DNA of 64,000 nt from JBAXTE01 sp037130365 (GCA_037130365.1 JBAXTE010000015.1:1-64000), one strand, 5' to 3'; shown: positions 35,160 to 47,100, counted from the first letter of the stretch. Translations and numbers: made by a program. Notes: generated by a model not told the origin, from the sequence alone.

Positions 35160-35203
35160 AACGAAGAAGCCGAAAAATGAATTCATTTTTCGGCTTCTTC
35201 GTT
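35160..35203. terminator. Perfect 44-bp palindrome, bidirectional terminator
   Basis: The sequence is its own reverse complement over 44 bases with no spacer (centre at GAATTC, 35179-35184). Each arm contains GAAGAAGCCGAAAAA, so both strands end in a GC stem and T-run. It lies between the convergent helicase (+) and alpha-2-macroglobulin (-) genes. Confidence 0.75.
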
Positions 35204-35216
35204 GAATAATATATAA

Positions 35217-38200
35217 CTATTTTACACTTACACTTCTCGAACCATAATACGAATAATAATTTCCATCGTACATTGCATCGGCGCTTACTGGTCCCATTTT
35301 GTATGTTCCTTTCGAAACAACTCTAACAAGGTAATAGAAGTTTTTCACGTACCCCGTAACGGTGGTAAACATCGTAATTCGATCGTCACGCATATCGAGA
35401 AACTCTGGAATTGCTCTATCCTTAGTCCATGAATATTCGCGGTCGGCAGTTAAACGTGGATTCTCAATTTCGAAACATGCTGGCAACATATCGGTTACAG
35501 CCACATTTGGGATAGTGCTCTTGTCGGTAGAAATTACCGATAACTTCACCACAATCAATGCATTTTGTTCAAAATCATCCCCAGTAATTGGTTTTCCAAA
35601 ACGGTCGAAAAAGCTTTTCCTGACCATCAAATATTTATCCTGATCAGCAACATTTCCAGTACGACTTATGCCTTCGGTTTGGTAGAAATAATAAAGTTTC
35701 CCAGTACCTGTTTTAGTGATGGTAATAGGTTTATTATTGAGATTTTTTGAAGTAATAAAATCTTGATTCTTGAATACTCCAACTTGCTCTCCGCCAGCGG
35801 AAATAGTGCCATTAATCACGTTGTTCATATTTTGTTTAGACATCTTTCCAAGTGCCAAAAGTGCAAACGATCGATCTTGTGTAGAAAGCCATCTTGAGTT
35901 TTTAACATCAACCGAAAGCTTCCGAGCAATTTGTGTAATTTGTGGATTAGATGGTTCAGTTTCATTTAGAACATAAAGCACTAACGCCATATTACGAATC
36001 ATCGAATTAAAACTGCCATCAAAATCACGTTTATAGAGCGGATAATCATACTGTTTAGGGAGAATAAAACGATAATTTGCTTTGTCGCCAGATAATCCAA
36101 AAGCTGCAGCAAGCAAATATTTGCTCTCTTCGGTGAGTGAAATCAGTTTTCCTTTGTAGTGGTTCATTAACGAAATACTAGGCTTGCCCGCCAACGACAT
36201 CACAAATAATGAGTAACAAACCTCTTGTTTAACCATCTTTTCTTTGTTGAGTCTGCCGTAAACATCGTAAATGAAATACTCCTCGATTCGGCTCTCTTTG
36301 CTCTCTTGGCCGATATATTTGATTCCATTATCAATTACAAGTTGGTTGACTTCAAATCCTGCTTTTTTAGCTTCAATTAGAAAGTGAATTGCATATGTTG
36401 TAGCCCACCAATTCACCTGACCTCCCGACGACCAATAGAGCATTCCGCCGTTGTATTGTTGTAATCCTTGCACTTTGTAAATGGCTTCTTGTACCAAATA
36501 ATCTGGATTCCATTCCATATTTTTGTTCTCTTGATGAATGGCTTTTGCAATATCACGATAGTAAAGCAATGGGAAAGCTGTGGAAACAGTTTGTTCTAAA
36601 CAACCGTAGGGATAATGGAGTAATTCGCTCAAATCGCGAGAAAATTCTACCATTGGAGATTTGCTGACCAATAATTTACTGGTGGCAGAACCTGCAATAA
36701 AATCTGCATTTACGGTGAAATTCAACGAATTGCCTTCTACAACACCTGCTTCGAATACTTTAATTAATCCGGCAGCCGGACGAATGGTTAAATCGACCTC
36801 TTCGCTATAGGTTTTTCCTTCATGAACGGCAGAAACTACCACTTGAGATTCTCCAATAATATAATCTGCAGATAAGTTGAATTCCACTCTGCGCTCCGAA
36901 TTTGCAGGAATAGTAATTGTTTGACTTGTTTCGCCATTAACTTTAACTGGTCCTTTATTGCTGATTTTTACCACCACCGAAGCCGATTTTGAAGTGGTAT
37001 TACTCAATGTTACAGGACATTCAACCTGATCTCCAGGACTTAAGAAACGAGGTAAAGCAGTGCTGATTACAATAGGATCGGCTACTTTTATGTTGGCTTC
37101 TGCAGAACCAAATTTCTTGTCTTTCCAAGCAACAGCCATTACTCTCAAACTGCCTGAGAAATGAGGAATATCAAAGGAATACCGTACTTTTCCTGATGTG
37201 TTATTCAAAATACCACTCCAAAGTGCGATTAATTTGACCCGTTTGTTGGTCATCGGATTTACTCGTTTGCTCATATCTAAGGCTAAGTCGCCTCCAAAGC
37301 TCGAAGCATAACGTTTTAACTCAGGGAATATTCGTGCATATAAATCAAAACTATTGACTTCAAGCGCCCTTTTCTGATAGAAATAATCATACGGATCTGG
37401 GGTTTTGTAGTTGGTCATTTGTAAAATTCCTTCATCTACTACTGCAATTGTTACCTGTGAGCCAGCTTCAGCAGTAACTTCTACCGTTTGCTTGGTTCTA
37501 GAGAACGATTGACCTGGGGCAGTTATAGTTACAGGAAGTTTATTTTCTTTCTTTTCAACGGTAATCGGCAATATGCCATGAGCAACAGTCAATGGAATTT
37601 CGCTGCTCGTGAGCGACCTAATAGCAGTGGCAGTTACATACATATTTGGAACATAACCATCTTTTATGGGGAGTTTTAGCACCGCCGATTTATCTTTGGC
37701 ATCCAAAATAAAATAATCCATCACTTCGTTCCGCTCAACAGTTACAATAATTTTTCCCGAAAATGGACATTTGAATAGTAAATCTGCAGATTCTCCTACA
37801 TTATAAGATTCTTTGTCTTTTTCTATCAAAATTTCACCATCTTTATCCACATTGAAGGAAGAAAATTCAGTGTCGGAAGCGCCGTAAGAATAAAATCTTC
37901 TGGATACATAACCATCACCTTTATTACTATAGATTCGAATTTCGTATTCTCCAGATTTAGTAGGAGTATAATTAATCTGAGATTTTCCTCCAGTAAAAGA
38001 AACGGTTTGGTTTAATACGACCACTTCTCGCCTATTGGAGTTGTAGCTGTAATTTGAACCCGACCGCTGAATTACACTTTCGTATTCATTTCGTATGATT
38101 TGAACTTTCGTTGAGGTGTTCATTGCAGCTCCTTTTTTGTTTACAGCTGCCATATTAAAAGTAAAAGGACGATGAGTAGAAATGTAAGTATCGAAATATT

Positions 38201-40718
38201 TCACACCAAAGAAAACGTCTTGAGTGGAAAATTCAAACAAAGAAACTCGGTTTACTGGTCTTCCAGTTTCATCAAATACAGTGGAGTAAATTTTTCCTTG
38301 TAGCATTCCCACACCTTCAAAAATGGGCATAGTGAATACTTCGGAAGCGCGTCCATTGTCATCGGTTTTGGTTGTACGGACAATATTTTCAATTGCGATG
38401 TCATTTTTTACATTTACATTGAAATCATAATCAGAAAAACCCTTTGGATGAATAATGGTGCGGTTAAGGCTCATTTCATTTTCAACTTTTCTACCAGTGG
38501 CAGGAGTGCCAAAAAGATTGTTCGCATCTACATTCACCATCAACCGGTCGCCAGAATTAAGCTGAGTGCCCGATAATTCGACTTTTACAGCAATCCGATC
38601 GGGCATAAATTCTTCGGTAGAAAAGCGGTAAGAATTGAGCATAATGTCGTTACCTGAATAAACTTCGAGAGTATAAACTCCAGTTAATGAAGAGTTTGGA
38701 AGTTTAAAAGCAATCTCGGCAGCTCCTTGTTTATTGGTCTCTTTGCGGAAAGAAATCAACTGCTTGCCATTTGGAGCAATAATTTTGTATTTAAGCGGAA
38801 TTCCACTTGCATTTTGCCAATCTAAAGTTCGGGCAATAGCATTGATATACACAGAATCGCCAGGACGATAGAGCTTTCGATCACCATAAATAAATACATC
38901 ATAATCGATGTTGTTGGTGTATTTTCCACCTACTTCATACCGGGATGTTTCGATGCGATTGTCGTTAAAATTCAGAAAGTTAAAATCTTCTCCTGAGCGA
39001 GCAGTAATCATGCTGATATCAAATCCTGGAAAGAGTTTATTCATATCTTTCAACATAATTATTCCCTCAGCATTGGTAGTGGCAGTGTACACTTTTTGAT
39101 TGTTAGTGCTGATAAAATCAAGGCGAATTCCTGCTAATGGTTTGGATTCTAAAATAGAATTTGCGACAATAAACATATCGTTTTTACCCTTTTTTACTAT
39201 CAACCCAATGTCCGAAACAGAAACCATCACAGCATCACGTAAATATCTTCGAGAATCATCTTCAACTTTTACAATGTAAAATCCTTTAAAACTGTTGTTG
39301 TAATCAATATCTTGAAGATTTAAATTTAGCAAATAAGTGTTTAAATTTTTAGGCAAACTCTGAACATTCACCTGTTTTTCGTAAACCATTTTGCCATAAT
39401 TCTCGTCCATTGGCCATTCATTTGAATCATAATATTCATCATCCATGCTGGTTTCATCATACATATACGAATATTGTTTGCCATTTCGGAGATAGTGCAT
39501 AATATTGTTTTCGAAGACTTTAAATACACTGATTTTTACTTTGGAGACGTTACCCATACGAATTCCTAAATTCTTTTCTCCTTTCGACGACATGTACAAA
39601 CTTCCTGGATCGGTGAATGAGATAAAAGGTTTAGATTTAGTGAAAGTTACCGCTTGCTCATAATCTTTGTCCATAGGTTTTCCGAAAATTCCAGTCAGTT
39701 TTGCAGATATGCGGATGTTATAAGTTTTGTCTTCTAAAAATGCGCCTTTTAAATTAATGGTATTGTCTTGACCATCGATTTCGAAATCCACACTTGGCTT
39801 AATGGAAATAATTTCCTTTAGATTATTGGTGAGAATCGGTTGGCTAGTGAACACATGAATCACACCTTGACCTTCAACAAATTCTGGAGTCATTCCGATT
39901 ACCATTAAATTTCCGCGAGCAGGAATATTGGCAGTTTTTTCCATCAGATAATCCGTGCTTTTTTCTGAGTTTACACACGAAAGTCCTTTATCTACAAATA
40001 TTTTTACAGGCACTTCTTGATCGCCGGCGTTGGTAGGAGCTGGAAATTCAACAATAATATTATCAGATTCACCAGCAGTAACCATGCGATGAATCACTTG
40101 ATAATCGTTGGTGATGATTCGAAGTTTTTTGTCTAATTCAGACGCTTTTACGGGATAATTAAACGTTAAATTAGCTTGAACAACTAAGGTATTAGCCATT
40201 GCTTCGCTGAGCGACCAGAAAAGACGTGCATTCATAAGCTCCAAATATGGAGTGTGAAAAACAATCGGATCCGTTTTTACAGCCTTTTTTTCTTTCGAAA
40301 GCTTAGAAAGAATAGGAGAGAGGGTTGCTTTATAATCGGTATTTGCTTGAAATCCAGCCTCAGGAGAAAATACTAATTCTCGAGCCGATTTCCACTGAAA
40401 ACGACCTCTCACCGATGGCGAAAACGTCATATATTGGGTGGTGTCCCATTTGTTAAACAGCGTGTCATTTACGATGTCGTAATTAAAAGTGAACACGAGG
40501 TTCTGTTGTCGATCGATTTGCTCGTTGAAATTCATTTCTGAAACAGAAATTTTACTGGTCTTACACGAAAGTAAAACCACCGTAAACAACGCTAACAGTA
40601 GGACTGAAAGCAAAGTGATCTTTTTAAAACGTGATTTTAATACACTTAGGTTTGAAAATAAACCTAACAAGCTGTTCTTTAGAGAGAAAAGAACGCTCAT
40701 GATGTTTGTCTGTTTCAT
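35217..40718 (-). CDS. Alpha-2-macroglobulin family lipoprotein
   Basis: The product has 1833 residues. The N-terminus has a long signal ending LLSC (Cys52), so it is a lipoprotein, probably in the outer membrane facing the periplasm. MG-type beta domains fill the first 1100 residues (one reads YRPGDSVYINAIARTLDW), followed by the A2M signature region (VRYSFDIPHFSGSLRVMAVAW) and the thioester motif GCLEQ (Cys1373 to Gln1376) in an alpha-helical toroid. Bacterial A2Ms trap attacking proteases by covalent bonding through the thioester. In many bacteria the gene is next to pbpC; here it is not. The start could also be Met7 (40700), which keeps the lipobox. Confidence 0.88.
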   Translation of the reverse strand: MKQTNIMSVLFSLKNSLLGLFSNLSVLKSRFKKITLLSVLLLALFTVVLLSCKTSKISVSEMNFNEQIDRQQNLVFTFNYDIVNDTLFNKWDTTQYMTFSPSVRGRFQWKSARELVFSPEAGFQANTDYKATLSPILSKLSKEKKAVKTDPIVFHTPYLELMNARLFWSLSEAMANTLVVQANLTFNYPVKASELDKKLRIITNDYQVIHRMVTAGESDNIIVEFPAPTNAGDQEVPVKIFVDKGLSCVNSEKSTDYLMEKTANIPARGNLMVIGMTPEFVEGQGVIHVFTSQPILTNNLKEIISIKPSVDFEIDGQDNTINLKGAFLEDKTYNIRISAKLTGIFGKPMDKDYEQAVTFTKSKPFISFTDPGSLYMSSKGEKNLGIRMGNVSKVKISVFKVFENNIMHYLRNGKQYSYMYDETSMDDEYYDSNEWPMDENYGKMVYEKQVNVQSLPKNLNTYLLNLNLQDIDYNNSFKGFYIVKVEDDSRRYLRDAVMVSVSDIGLIVKKGKNDMFIVANSILESKPLAGIRLDFISTNNQKVYTATTNAEGIIMLKDMNKLFPGFDISMITARSGEDFNFLNFNDNRIETSRYEVGGKYTNNIDYDVFIYGDRKLYRPGDSVYINAIARTLDWQNASGIPLKYKIIAPNGKQLISFRKETNKQGAAEIAFKLPNSSLTGVYTLEVYSGNDIMLNSYRFSTEEFMPDRIAVKVELSGTQLNSGDRLMVNVDANNLFGTPATGRKVENEMSLNRTIIHPKGFSDYDFNVNVKNDIAIENIVRTTKTDDNGRASEVFTMPIFEGVGMLQGKIYSTVFDETGRPVNRVSLFEFSTQDVFFGVKYFDTYISTHRPFTFNMAAVNKKGAAMNTSTKVQIIRNEYESVIQRSGSNYSYNSNRREVVVLNQTVSFTGGKSQINYTPTKSGEYEIRIYSNKGDGYVSRRFYSYGASDTEFSSFNVDKDGEILIEKDKESYNVGESADLLFKCPFSGKIIVTVERNEVMDYFILDAKDKSAVLKLPIKDGYVPNMYVTATAIRSLTSSEIPLTVAHGILPITVEKKENKLPVTITAPGQSFSRTKQTVEVTAEAGSQVTIAVVDEGILQMTNYKTPDPYDYFYQKRALEVNSFDLYARIFPELKRYASSFGGDLALDMSKRVNPMTNKRVKLIALWSGILNNTSGKVRYSFDIPHFSGSLRVMAVAWKDKKFGSAEANIKVADPIVISTALPRFLSPGDQVECPVTLSNTTSKSASVVVKISNKGPVKVNGETSQTITIPANSERRVEFNLSADYIIGESQVVVSAVHEGKTYSEEVDLTIRPAAGLIKVFEAGVVEGNSLNFTVNADFIAGSATSKLLVSKSPMVEFSRDLSELLHYPYGCLEQTVSTAFPLLYYRDIAKAIHQENKNMEWNPDYLVQEAIYKVQGLQQYNGGMLYWSSGGQVNWWATTYAIHFLIEAKKAGFEVNQLVIDNGIKYIGQESKESRIEEYFIYDVYGRLNKEKMVKQEVCYSLFVMSLAGKPSISLMNHYKGKLISLTEESKYLLAAAFGLSGDKANYRFILPKQYDYPLYKRDFDGSFNSMIRNMALVLYVLNETEPSNPQITQIARKLSVDVKNSRWLSTQDRSFALLALGKMSKQNMNNVINGTISAGGEQVGVFKNQDFITSKNLNNKPITITKTGTGKLYYFYQTEGISRTGNVADQDKYLMVRKSFFDRFGKPITGDDFEQNALIVVKLSVISTDKSTIPNVAVTDMLPACFEIENPRLTADREYSWTKDRAIPEFLDMRDDRITMFTTVTGYVKNFYYLVRVVSKGTYKMGPVSADAMYDGNYYSYYGSRSVSVK

Positions 40719-40734
40719 AATTTGAAAATTTGAA

Positions 40735-40742
40735 CAAAATTA
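40735..40742 (-). promoter_or_regulatory. -7 promoter element for the A2M gene
   Basis: TAATTTTG on the minus strand matches TAnnTTTG. It is 16 bases before the first start codon and 34 before the alternative Met7. Confidence 0.4.
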
Positions 40743-40790
40743 ATGGAGTTTACAATAATATTGTAAATTGTTCATAACTTTTTTTTGATT

Positions 40791-40975
40791 ATCCTCGAAA
40801 AATCACAATCAGCTAGTTTGCGGATATTTTTCGGGAATGATTTGAAAATGAAGATAGCTATTTGTAAATTACATCCAATCCGCCTAATTTGCATTATCTG
40901 CGTACTGTTATCCGCTTAATCCGTGTTATATTTTTTTGGAACGCCGATGAATGCCGATGGTGGCGCTGAAAGTGC
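40791..40975. repeat. Dispersed intergenic repeat, copy A
   Basis: This stretch shares runs with 52740-52905, including AAAAATCACAATC, GGGAATGATTTGAAAATG, GAGATAGC-like and GGAACG..GATGAATGC..GAT words. It is followed by ATCCGC-rich words related to those at 49.1 kb. The remainder of the spacer to 41193 has a CCCCGTG/CACGGGG hairpin (about 40988-41006) and another ATCCGCGAAAAC fragment at about 41150. No gene seen. Confidence 0.6.
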
Positions 40976-41193
40976 CAAATAATAATAACCCCGTGCAAAG
41001 CACGGGGTAAAAACGAAAAAACGAATAATTTTTGCGAAAAAATTGTTGCGAAGCAAAACTATTTTTATACCAAAATTCTACTTATGGCTCAAAATAAAAT
41101 TCCAATAAAACCTAAATTTTTCTTGCAATATAGTCATCTGATCATCCGCGAAAACCCGCTCAATCTGCTTTATCCGTGTTCTATCGAATTTGC

Positions 41194-43662
41194 TCAATAA
41201 ACTACAATTTTCTTCACGTCAGACAAGTTATCTCCACTATAAAGTCGCATAAAATAGATTCCATTACTTAGAGCGGTTCTGTTGATGTTTATTTTATTAG
41301 AGTTAATATGATCAAATCGAACTATTTCTTTTCCAAAAATATCTACTATCGAAATGGAAGCTTGATTAGAAGCGTTGGAAACAGTAATTATGGCATTTTC
41401 AGTAAATGGATTTGGAGAGATAGAAAATGTAGGTTTTAGATTTCTTTTTTCAATATTAATGGTTGATTCGCAAGAGACAGTCGCATTCCATCCAGTACCT
41501 GTAACGCCTTCATCAGCATGAAATTGAAATGTTAACGCACCCGAAGGATCTGTGGAGACAATAGTTCCCGGATTATTTGTGCCGCAATACATGCCAATTA
41601 ATGGACTGCTTGTGGTTGATCCATTGTATATTTTTAGGTAATCATAAATACAATCTTGAGAATCTTCAACTTGAAATTCTGCGAAATTTACTTTCACAAA
41701 TGTATTGGCTGTAGGTGCAACTAATGTAGTGGTATAATCCGTCATATTCGAGTAATTTGCTACATTTCCACCATTATCGAGAAAAATTGCTGCACAAGTT
41801 GCTGATGGCGTTTCACCAATAATTATCTGCTGTCCCACCATGATTGATTTTGTTATATAATTGGAAAATGTACCATCAGACACTAGGAATTTAAAATCTA
41901 TTACGGTTCCAATTGGAGTATTCGCTGCAATCAATATATGATAAACGGCTGGAATCATTTGGTTTACAGCTATCACACCTAAAGAAATTGAAGGATTTGA
42001 AATTGTGATATATTGCGCATTTGTTCCTATAACCGAACATGTTGCAGTTGCACTAGAAGAACTTAGTTGTCCTAAATTTTTAATTTGAACATTGAGGTCG
42101 GCAGATTCTCCCTGTTCTATAAATCCATTTGAGTTGTTGTCGTTAGTGATTTGTGTATAATGTACTAAAAATGAAGGCGCTGGTTGACCAAATCCTAATT
42201 TGTAGGTCATCACTGGACCGGTATTTCCAATTTGCCAAACTCTAAGGCTGCTAAGATTTGCGTTATAATAATCAGAATTTGGCGACGTGCTGTTCCCGAA
42301 TTCAGTGTTAAATCCCAAGTGAAAGCATGCATTTGCATGATCGTTCATATCGTTTCCTGCGTGTTCGAGATATACTTCGTGATGTGTGGTTTGGTTGTCG
42401 CCGCCCCGATCTATGTGCCAAATGGTTAAACCTTCATCAGGAATAGATGCACTTCGTCCAACTTGAGTTCTATTTTGGAGTAAGAAAAATTCGTTCGTGT
42501 CGTTTGGATTAACGTATTTATAGGCAGTAAGTGTATTTGCGGTATCTGAATTTAATCCGTTAAAATTGGTGACATCTACTAATTTTCCCCAGCCAGCATT
42601 TGATATAAAATGAGGATTTGGCGGAACAGGATTTGTGGCACTTGCATAACTACACATTAAATCGAAACTGCCAATTCCATCGGTTCCGTTATCGGAGGTA
42701 TATTTGTAAGTATCAGGCCACTGACCAATCATGTGTCCATTTTCGTGAGCTACCACAGCAATTTCTAAAGGCTCTTTGGCTGGGGAACAGTTATAGGCAC
42801 CCGAATGAACCCCATTTGCAGTAAAATTTGGATAATATCCTTGATGAAACCACATTCCTTGCGACCAAGTTGGTGGATTCCCTGTGTACATTAGATTTAT
42901 TGCGGTAATTGAGCCATCGGGATTAGTGGTGAGTGTAGAGAAATTAAATCCTAAATCTGCAATCCAATTTAATGCTAATCCTAATATTTGTTGTGCGCCC
43001 TGAGCCATAGGCATTTGGTCGTATTCGGCAAATGTACTTGGTGCACGAAAGTAACCATAAACCACATTTTCATAATCTACCAAACCTCCGGAAATATCTG
43101 AATAATATTTACGTAAAGATCCATTGTTTCCGAAATTTGAATAGGATAAATTATTGCAGAAATTTTCAAATTCACTCATAGGCAAAGTACCTGGTTCATC
43201 AGAAAAATCTACAACAATGCATAAACCCTTTATATAGCCATTAACAGGATGAGGTGGAGTTTTTGAAATCGAAGTATTCTCATTTTCCAATCCTGCTAAT
43301 CGACGATTTTTGAGAATCACTTTTTCTCGGTTTTTTGATGATATGTCGAGATGTTGAGAAATTCCATTAATATTCCGAATTGAGTTTTGATTGCCGGTAT
43401 ATCGAATTCCTGTGGATATTAATTCAGATTTATCCGCAGATAACGTTGCATAACATATCCATTTTGATGTATTTTCTCGAATAAGAGTGTATCCGTCAAG
43501 ACTTTCTCCTCGCATGTAAAATTCAGTACCATAGAGTTTTACATTTACGCTACTACCATCTGGTTGTTTAAATTGCATCACTTTGCCATGGTATGGAACT
43601 GCAAAAAGTGTAGCTTGAATTGTGACAAAAAATAGGATAATTAAAAAGCGATTTTTCAGCAT
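41194..43662 (-). CDS. Secreted M6-type metalloprotease with CUB-like and T9SS sorting domains
   Basis: The product has 822 residues from the ATG at 43662, which opens into a signal peptide (LFFVTIQATLFA). A longer frame to 43752 is rejected because the -7 box at 43689-43696 lies inside it. The zinc motif HENGH (His306, Glu307, His310) sits in an M6 (immune-inhibitor A-like) domain with WPDTYKYTSDNG after it. Residues about 640-745 form a CUB-like domain with YDYLKIYNG and GALTFQFHADEG. The C-terminus (SISPNPFTENAIITV onward) is a type A T9SS sorting domain. It should be an extracellular or surface protease that degrades proteins. Confidence 0.85.
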   Translation of the reverse strand: MLKNRFLIILFFVTIQATLFAVPYHGKVMQFKQPDGSSVNVKLYGTEFYMRGESLDGYTLIRENTSKWICYATLSADKSELISTGIRYTGNQNSIRNINGISQHLDISSKNREKVILKNRRLAGLENENTSISKTPPHPVNGYIKGLCIVVDFSDEPGTLPMSEFENFCNNLSYSNFGNNGSLRKYYSDISGGLVDYENVVYGYFRAPSTFAEYDQMPMAQGAQQILGLALNWIADLGFNFSTLTTNPDGSITAINLMYTGNPPTWSQGMWFHQGYYPNFTANGVHSGAYNCSPAKEPLEIAVVAHENGHMIGQWPDTYKYTSDNGTDGIGSFDLMCSYASATNPVPPNPHFISNAGWGKLVDVTNFNGLNSDTANTLTAYKYVNPNDTNEFFLLQNRTQVGRSASIPDEGLTIWHIDRGGDNQTTHHEVYLEHAGNDMNDHANACFHLGFNTEFGNSTSPNSDYYNANLSSLRVWQIGNTGPVMTYKLGFGQPAPSFLVHYTQITNDNNSNGFIEQGESADLNVQIKNLGQLSSSSATATCSVIGTNAQYITISNPSISLGVIAVNQMIPAVYHILIAANTPIGTVIDFKFLVSDGTFSNYITKSIMVGQQIIIGETPSATCAAIFLDNGGNVANYSNMTDYTTTLVAPTANTFVKVNFAEFQVEDSQDCIYDYLKIYNGSTTSSPLIGMYCGTNNPGTIVSTDPSGALTFQFHADEGVTGTGWNATVSCESTINIEKRNLKPTFSISPNPFTENAIITVSNASNQASISIVDIFGKEIVRFDHINSNKININRTALSNGIYFMRLYSGDNLSDVKKIVVY

Positions 43663-43688
43663 GGTTTCTCGAATTAATATTTTGGAAG

Positions 43689-43696
43689 CAAAGATA
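43689..43696 (-). promoter_or_regulatory. -7 promoter element for the M6 protease gene
   Basis: TATCTTTG on the minus strand, exact consensus, 27 bases before the chosen ATG. It decides between the two possible starts. Confidence 0.5.
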
Positions 43697-44012
43697 GAAA
43701 AAAGAAATATACTAATAGCGCAATGGAGCAACGTAAATGGTGAAAGGTACATGTTTCGAAAAATATCAAATCTTCGATGTTTGTTATTTTAGTGGATAAT
43801 TGAAAAAATAAAAATTGCTTTAGAAAGTTTCTGCTTTTAGGGATTACAGGGCCAATGGTTCTTGCTTCTACATACTTACAGTTTATGCATTTACACACAT
43901 AAACAACATACATTATTCATTTCCGCATTTCCGCTACCACAAGCATTTAGGAACACTTAACTAGAATTATTCTAAATTTTGTTTTCATTCTAATATGTAT
44001 ATAAATTAAATG

Positions 44013-44020
44013 TATATTTG
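44013..44020 (+). promoter_or_regulatory. Candidate -7 element (TATATTTG) before the giant T9SS protein
   Basis: Exact TAnnTTTG match, 107 bases before the ATG at 44127. The 464-base divergent spacer (43663-44126) otherwise shows no gene or repeat. Confidence 0.35.
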
Positions 44021-44126
44021 TACAAATTTTTAAAATGGTGAATTATCTCACCATGTATTGTACTGTATTTACGCTAAATATCTGTTTATCTGTTAATTTT
44101 TGAAGACGCATTTAATAATAAAAAAT

Positions 44127-47100
44127 ATGAAAAAACAAATTTCCTCATTAAAATCCATTTTTGGTACAGTTGCACTTCTAGTTGCAATGCTCACCCCGAA
44201 TATGAGCTGGGGACAATATTCAGGTACTGGTACGTTTACAAAAATTACATCTCTTACTGATTTAACAGATGGCTATTATGTGGTTGCGTATGGGACAACT
44301 TTTGCGATGAGCAATACAAATGCAGGAACTTTTTTTGCAAGTACTTCAATAACACCTGTATCAAGTGTAATTACTAATCCAACAGCGGCAATAGTTTGGA
44401 AAATTCAAACACATGCAGATGGTGGTAGAACAATATATAATGAGGCCACTTCAAAATATGTATCTTTTACCGGTACATCTAATGCAGCAATGGCTGTTGC
44501 AAGTGTAACAGGTGGTTCAGAACGTTGGACTTTTGCTTGGTCATCCACCGTTTTTACTGTTACAAATGTAACTACCACAACAAGACTTTTGAAGTATAAT
44601 ACAGCATCACCACGTTTTGCTTGCTATACTACTGGTCAACAAGATATTACTCTTTATAAAATGCCTAGTTCTCTCACTACACCAACTTTATCGCCAGATA
44701 TCATTGCAAATACTGTAGATAATCCTATAGATATCACATTTACAGATGACGCTGCTTGGAGAACTGCCATAACAGCAGTAAAAATTGGTGGAACAGCGTT
44801 AACCGCTACTACAGATTATGTAATTACTGCCGGCAATATTCAATTAAAACCATCGGGTGGAAATGTATTATTAACAGCATCTGGTTCAAAATCAGTTACT
44901 GTAGAAGCCAATGGCTATAGCGCAGCACCTGCTACTCAAATAATTAATGCTGGTGTGCCAACTGCCAACTCTACAACTTCTATAAATTTGGCATTAGCGC
45001 CAAATACCTCCCGAACGGTTACTTGTACTGCAAAAGATCAATATAATAATTTGGTTTCTGGTTATACGTTTAAATATGATGCATCTATAACAAATAACAA
45101 TGCCACTACCTCAGAGTCATATACCATTGATGGAACAGCTCGTACATCTACAACAAATGATGTTAATGTTGCAACTGCTACAAATGTAAGTGGTGTAGCA
45201 ACTTTTACTGTTGCTGTTCCTGCAACATTAGATGGTAGCGACGGAATTAGCGTTCAAGTGCAATTATCAAATGGGTCTACAAATATTGGATCAGCATTCT
45301 CGTATGCACAATTAGCATCTCAAACAATTACTTTTGGAACGCTTTCACCTGTCACGTATGGTGATGGAACTTTTGCTATTTCTGCAACTGGTGGTGGCTC
45401 TGGTAACGCAGTAATTTTTACCAGTTCAAATACTGCTATGGCCACTTGTACGGGCACTAATGGAACTACAATCACTATTATTGCTCCAGGAACCTGCACC
45501 ATTTATGCTGACCAAGCAGGTAATGGAAGTTATAACGCAGCAATTCAGGTTGGGCAATCACTACTTATTAATAAAAAAGAACTAACTGTTACTGGCGCTA
45601 CTGGAAATAATAAAGTATATAGTGGAACCAATGCTGCTACAATTTCAGGGACTTTATCTGGGGTTATTGGAGCTGATGTGGTTACATTAAATAAAACTGG
45701 AACATTTGCTACTGTTGATGTTGCAACTGATATTGTTGTTACATCAACTTCTACTCTTTCGGGTACTGATGCTGCAAAATATTCTCTCACTCAACCAACC
45801 GGATTAACTGCTGATATTACAAAAGCAGCTCAAACGATTACCTTTGGCGCATTAACAAACAAAACCGTTAACGATGCAGATTACGCTCCGGGTGCAATTT
45901 CCGCTACATCTGCAACTAATCCAATTTCGTATACCAGCTCAAATCTTGCAGTTGCCACTATAGTTGCAAATCAAATACATATTATGGGAGTTGGAACAAC
46001 GACCATAACCGCTTCACAAGCAGCAAGTGCTAATTATAATGCTGCTACAGATATACCTCAATCATTAACAGTTACTACTGGACCAATATTGGCATGGCAG
46101 TTTGGATCTCCAGCTTCTACAGGAAGTGAAGCTACTTTTACAGCAACAACAATTAATTCCAATATAAATACATCTTCACTTTCTAGAGGAGTTGGTATAA
46201 TGGCTACTGGTTTGGCTAGAGGATTTTCTGCTAATGATTGGACTCCTGCTGCTACAAAAGCAACAGCCGTTACTAATAATGACTATTACCAGTTCACTGT
46301 TAAAGCAAAAGTAAATTATAAAGCTTCACTATCATCATTGGATGCGACTTTGCGCCGAACTTCAACTGGACCTAATGCTTATATTTGGAAATACAGTCTA
46401 GATGGAACAAATTTTACTGAAATTGGTTCTGATGTTAGTTTTACAGGTACTGCTGATGGAGCTGCTCAAACTCAAATAAATTTATCTGGAATTTCAGAAC
46501 TTCAAAATGTTACAAATGCTACCACAATTACTTTCAGATTATATGCTTGGGGAGCAACTGATGTTTCAGGCACATTTGCAGTTGCTAGATATGCAGCTGG
46601 TATCACAACAAATTGTTTAGCAATTGGTGGTACTGTTGAATGTGCTACACCAGCCACTCCTACAACAACGTTAACTCAACCTACTTGTGCAGTTCAATCG
46701 GGAACAATTACCATTACTGCTCCCACGGGTGTGACATATAGCATTGATGGGTCCGATTACTCAAATAATACTGGTATCTTTAGTGGTCTAGCACCAAACA
46801 CATACAGCGTGACAGCAAAGAATGTTTGTGGCGCTATTTCAGCTGTTGCAAGTGTAACCATCGATCCAATTCCTGCAACACAATGGACTGGTGCTACCAA
46901 CAACGAGTGGAGCATAGGAACCAATTGGTGTGGGGGAGTTGCTCCATCTTCATCAACAGACGTAATTATTCCTTCAGGAAAATCACCACAAATTAATTCA
47001 GCAGTTGGAAGTCCAGCTGAGTGTAATAACTTAACTATTCAATCGGGTGGTACTTTGACAATTAACGCAGGAAAAGCGCTTACAGCTTATGGAAATACAG

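Noticed and set aside
35217..40718. Frameshift or split in the long A2M gene
   Set aside because: The frame is open over the whole length with the thioester motif in place; nothing suggests a break.
41194..43752. Longer start for the M6 protease at 43752
   Set aside because: A consensus -7 box (43689-43696) lies inside this extension and the signal peptide begins at 43662.
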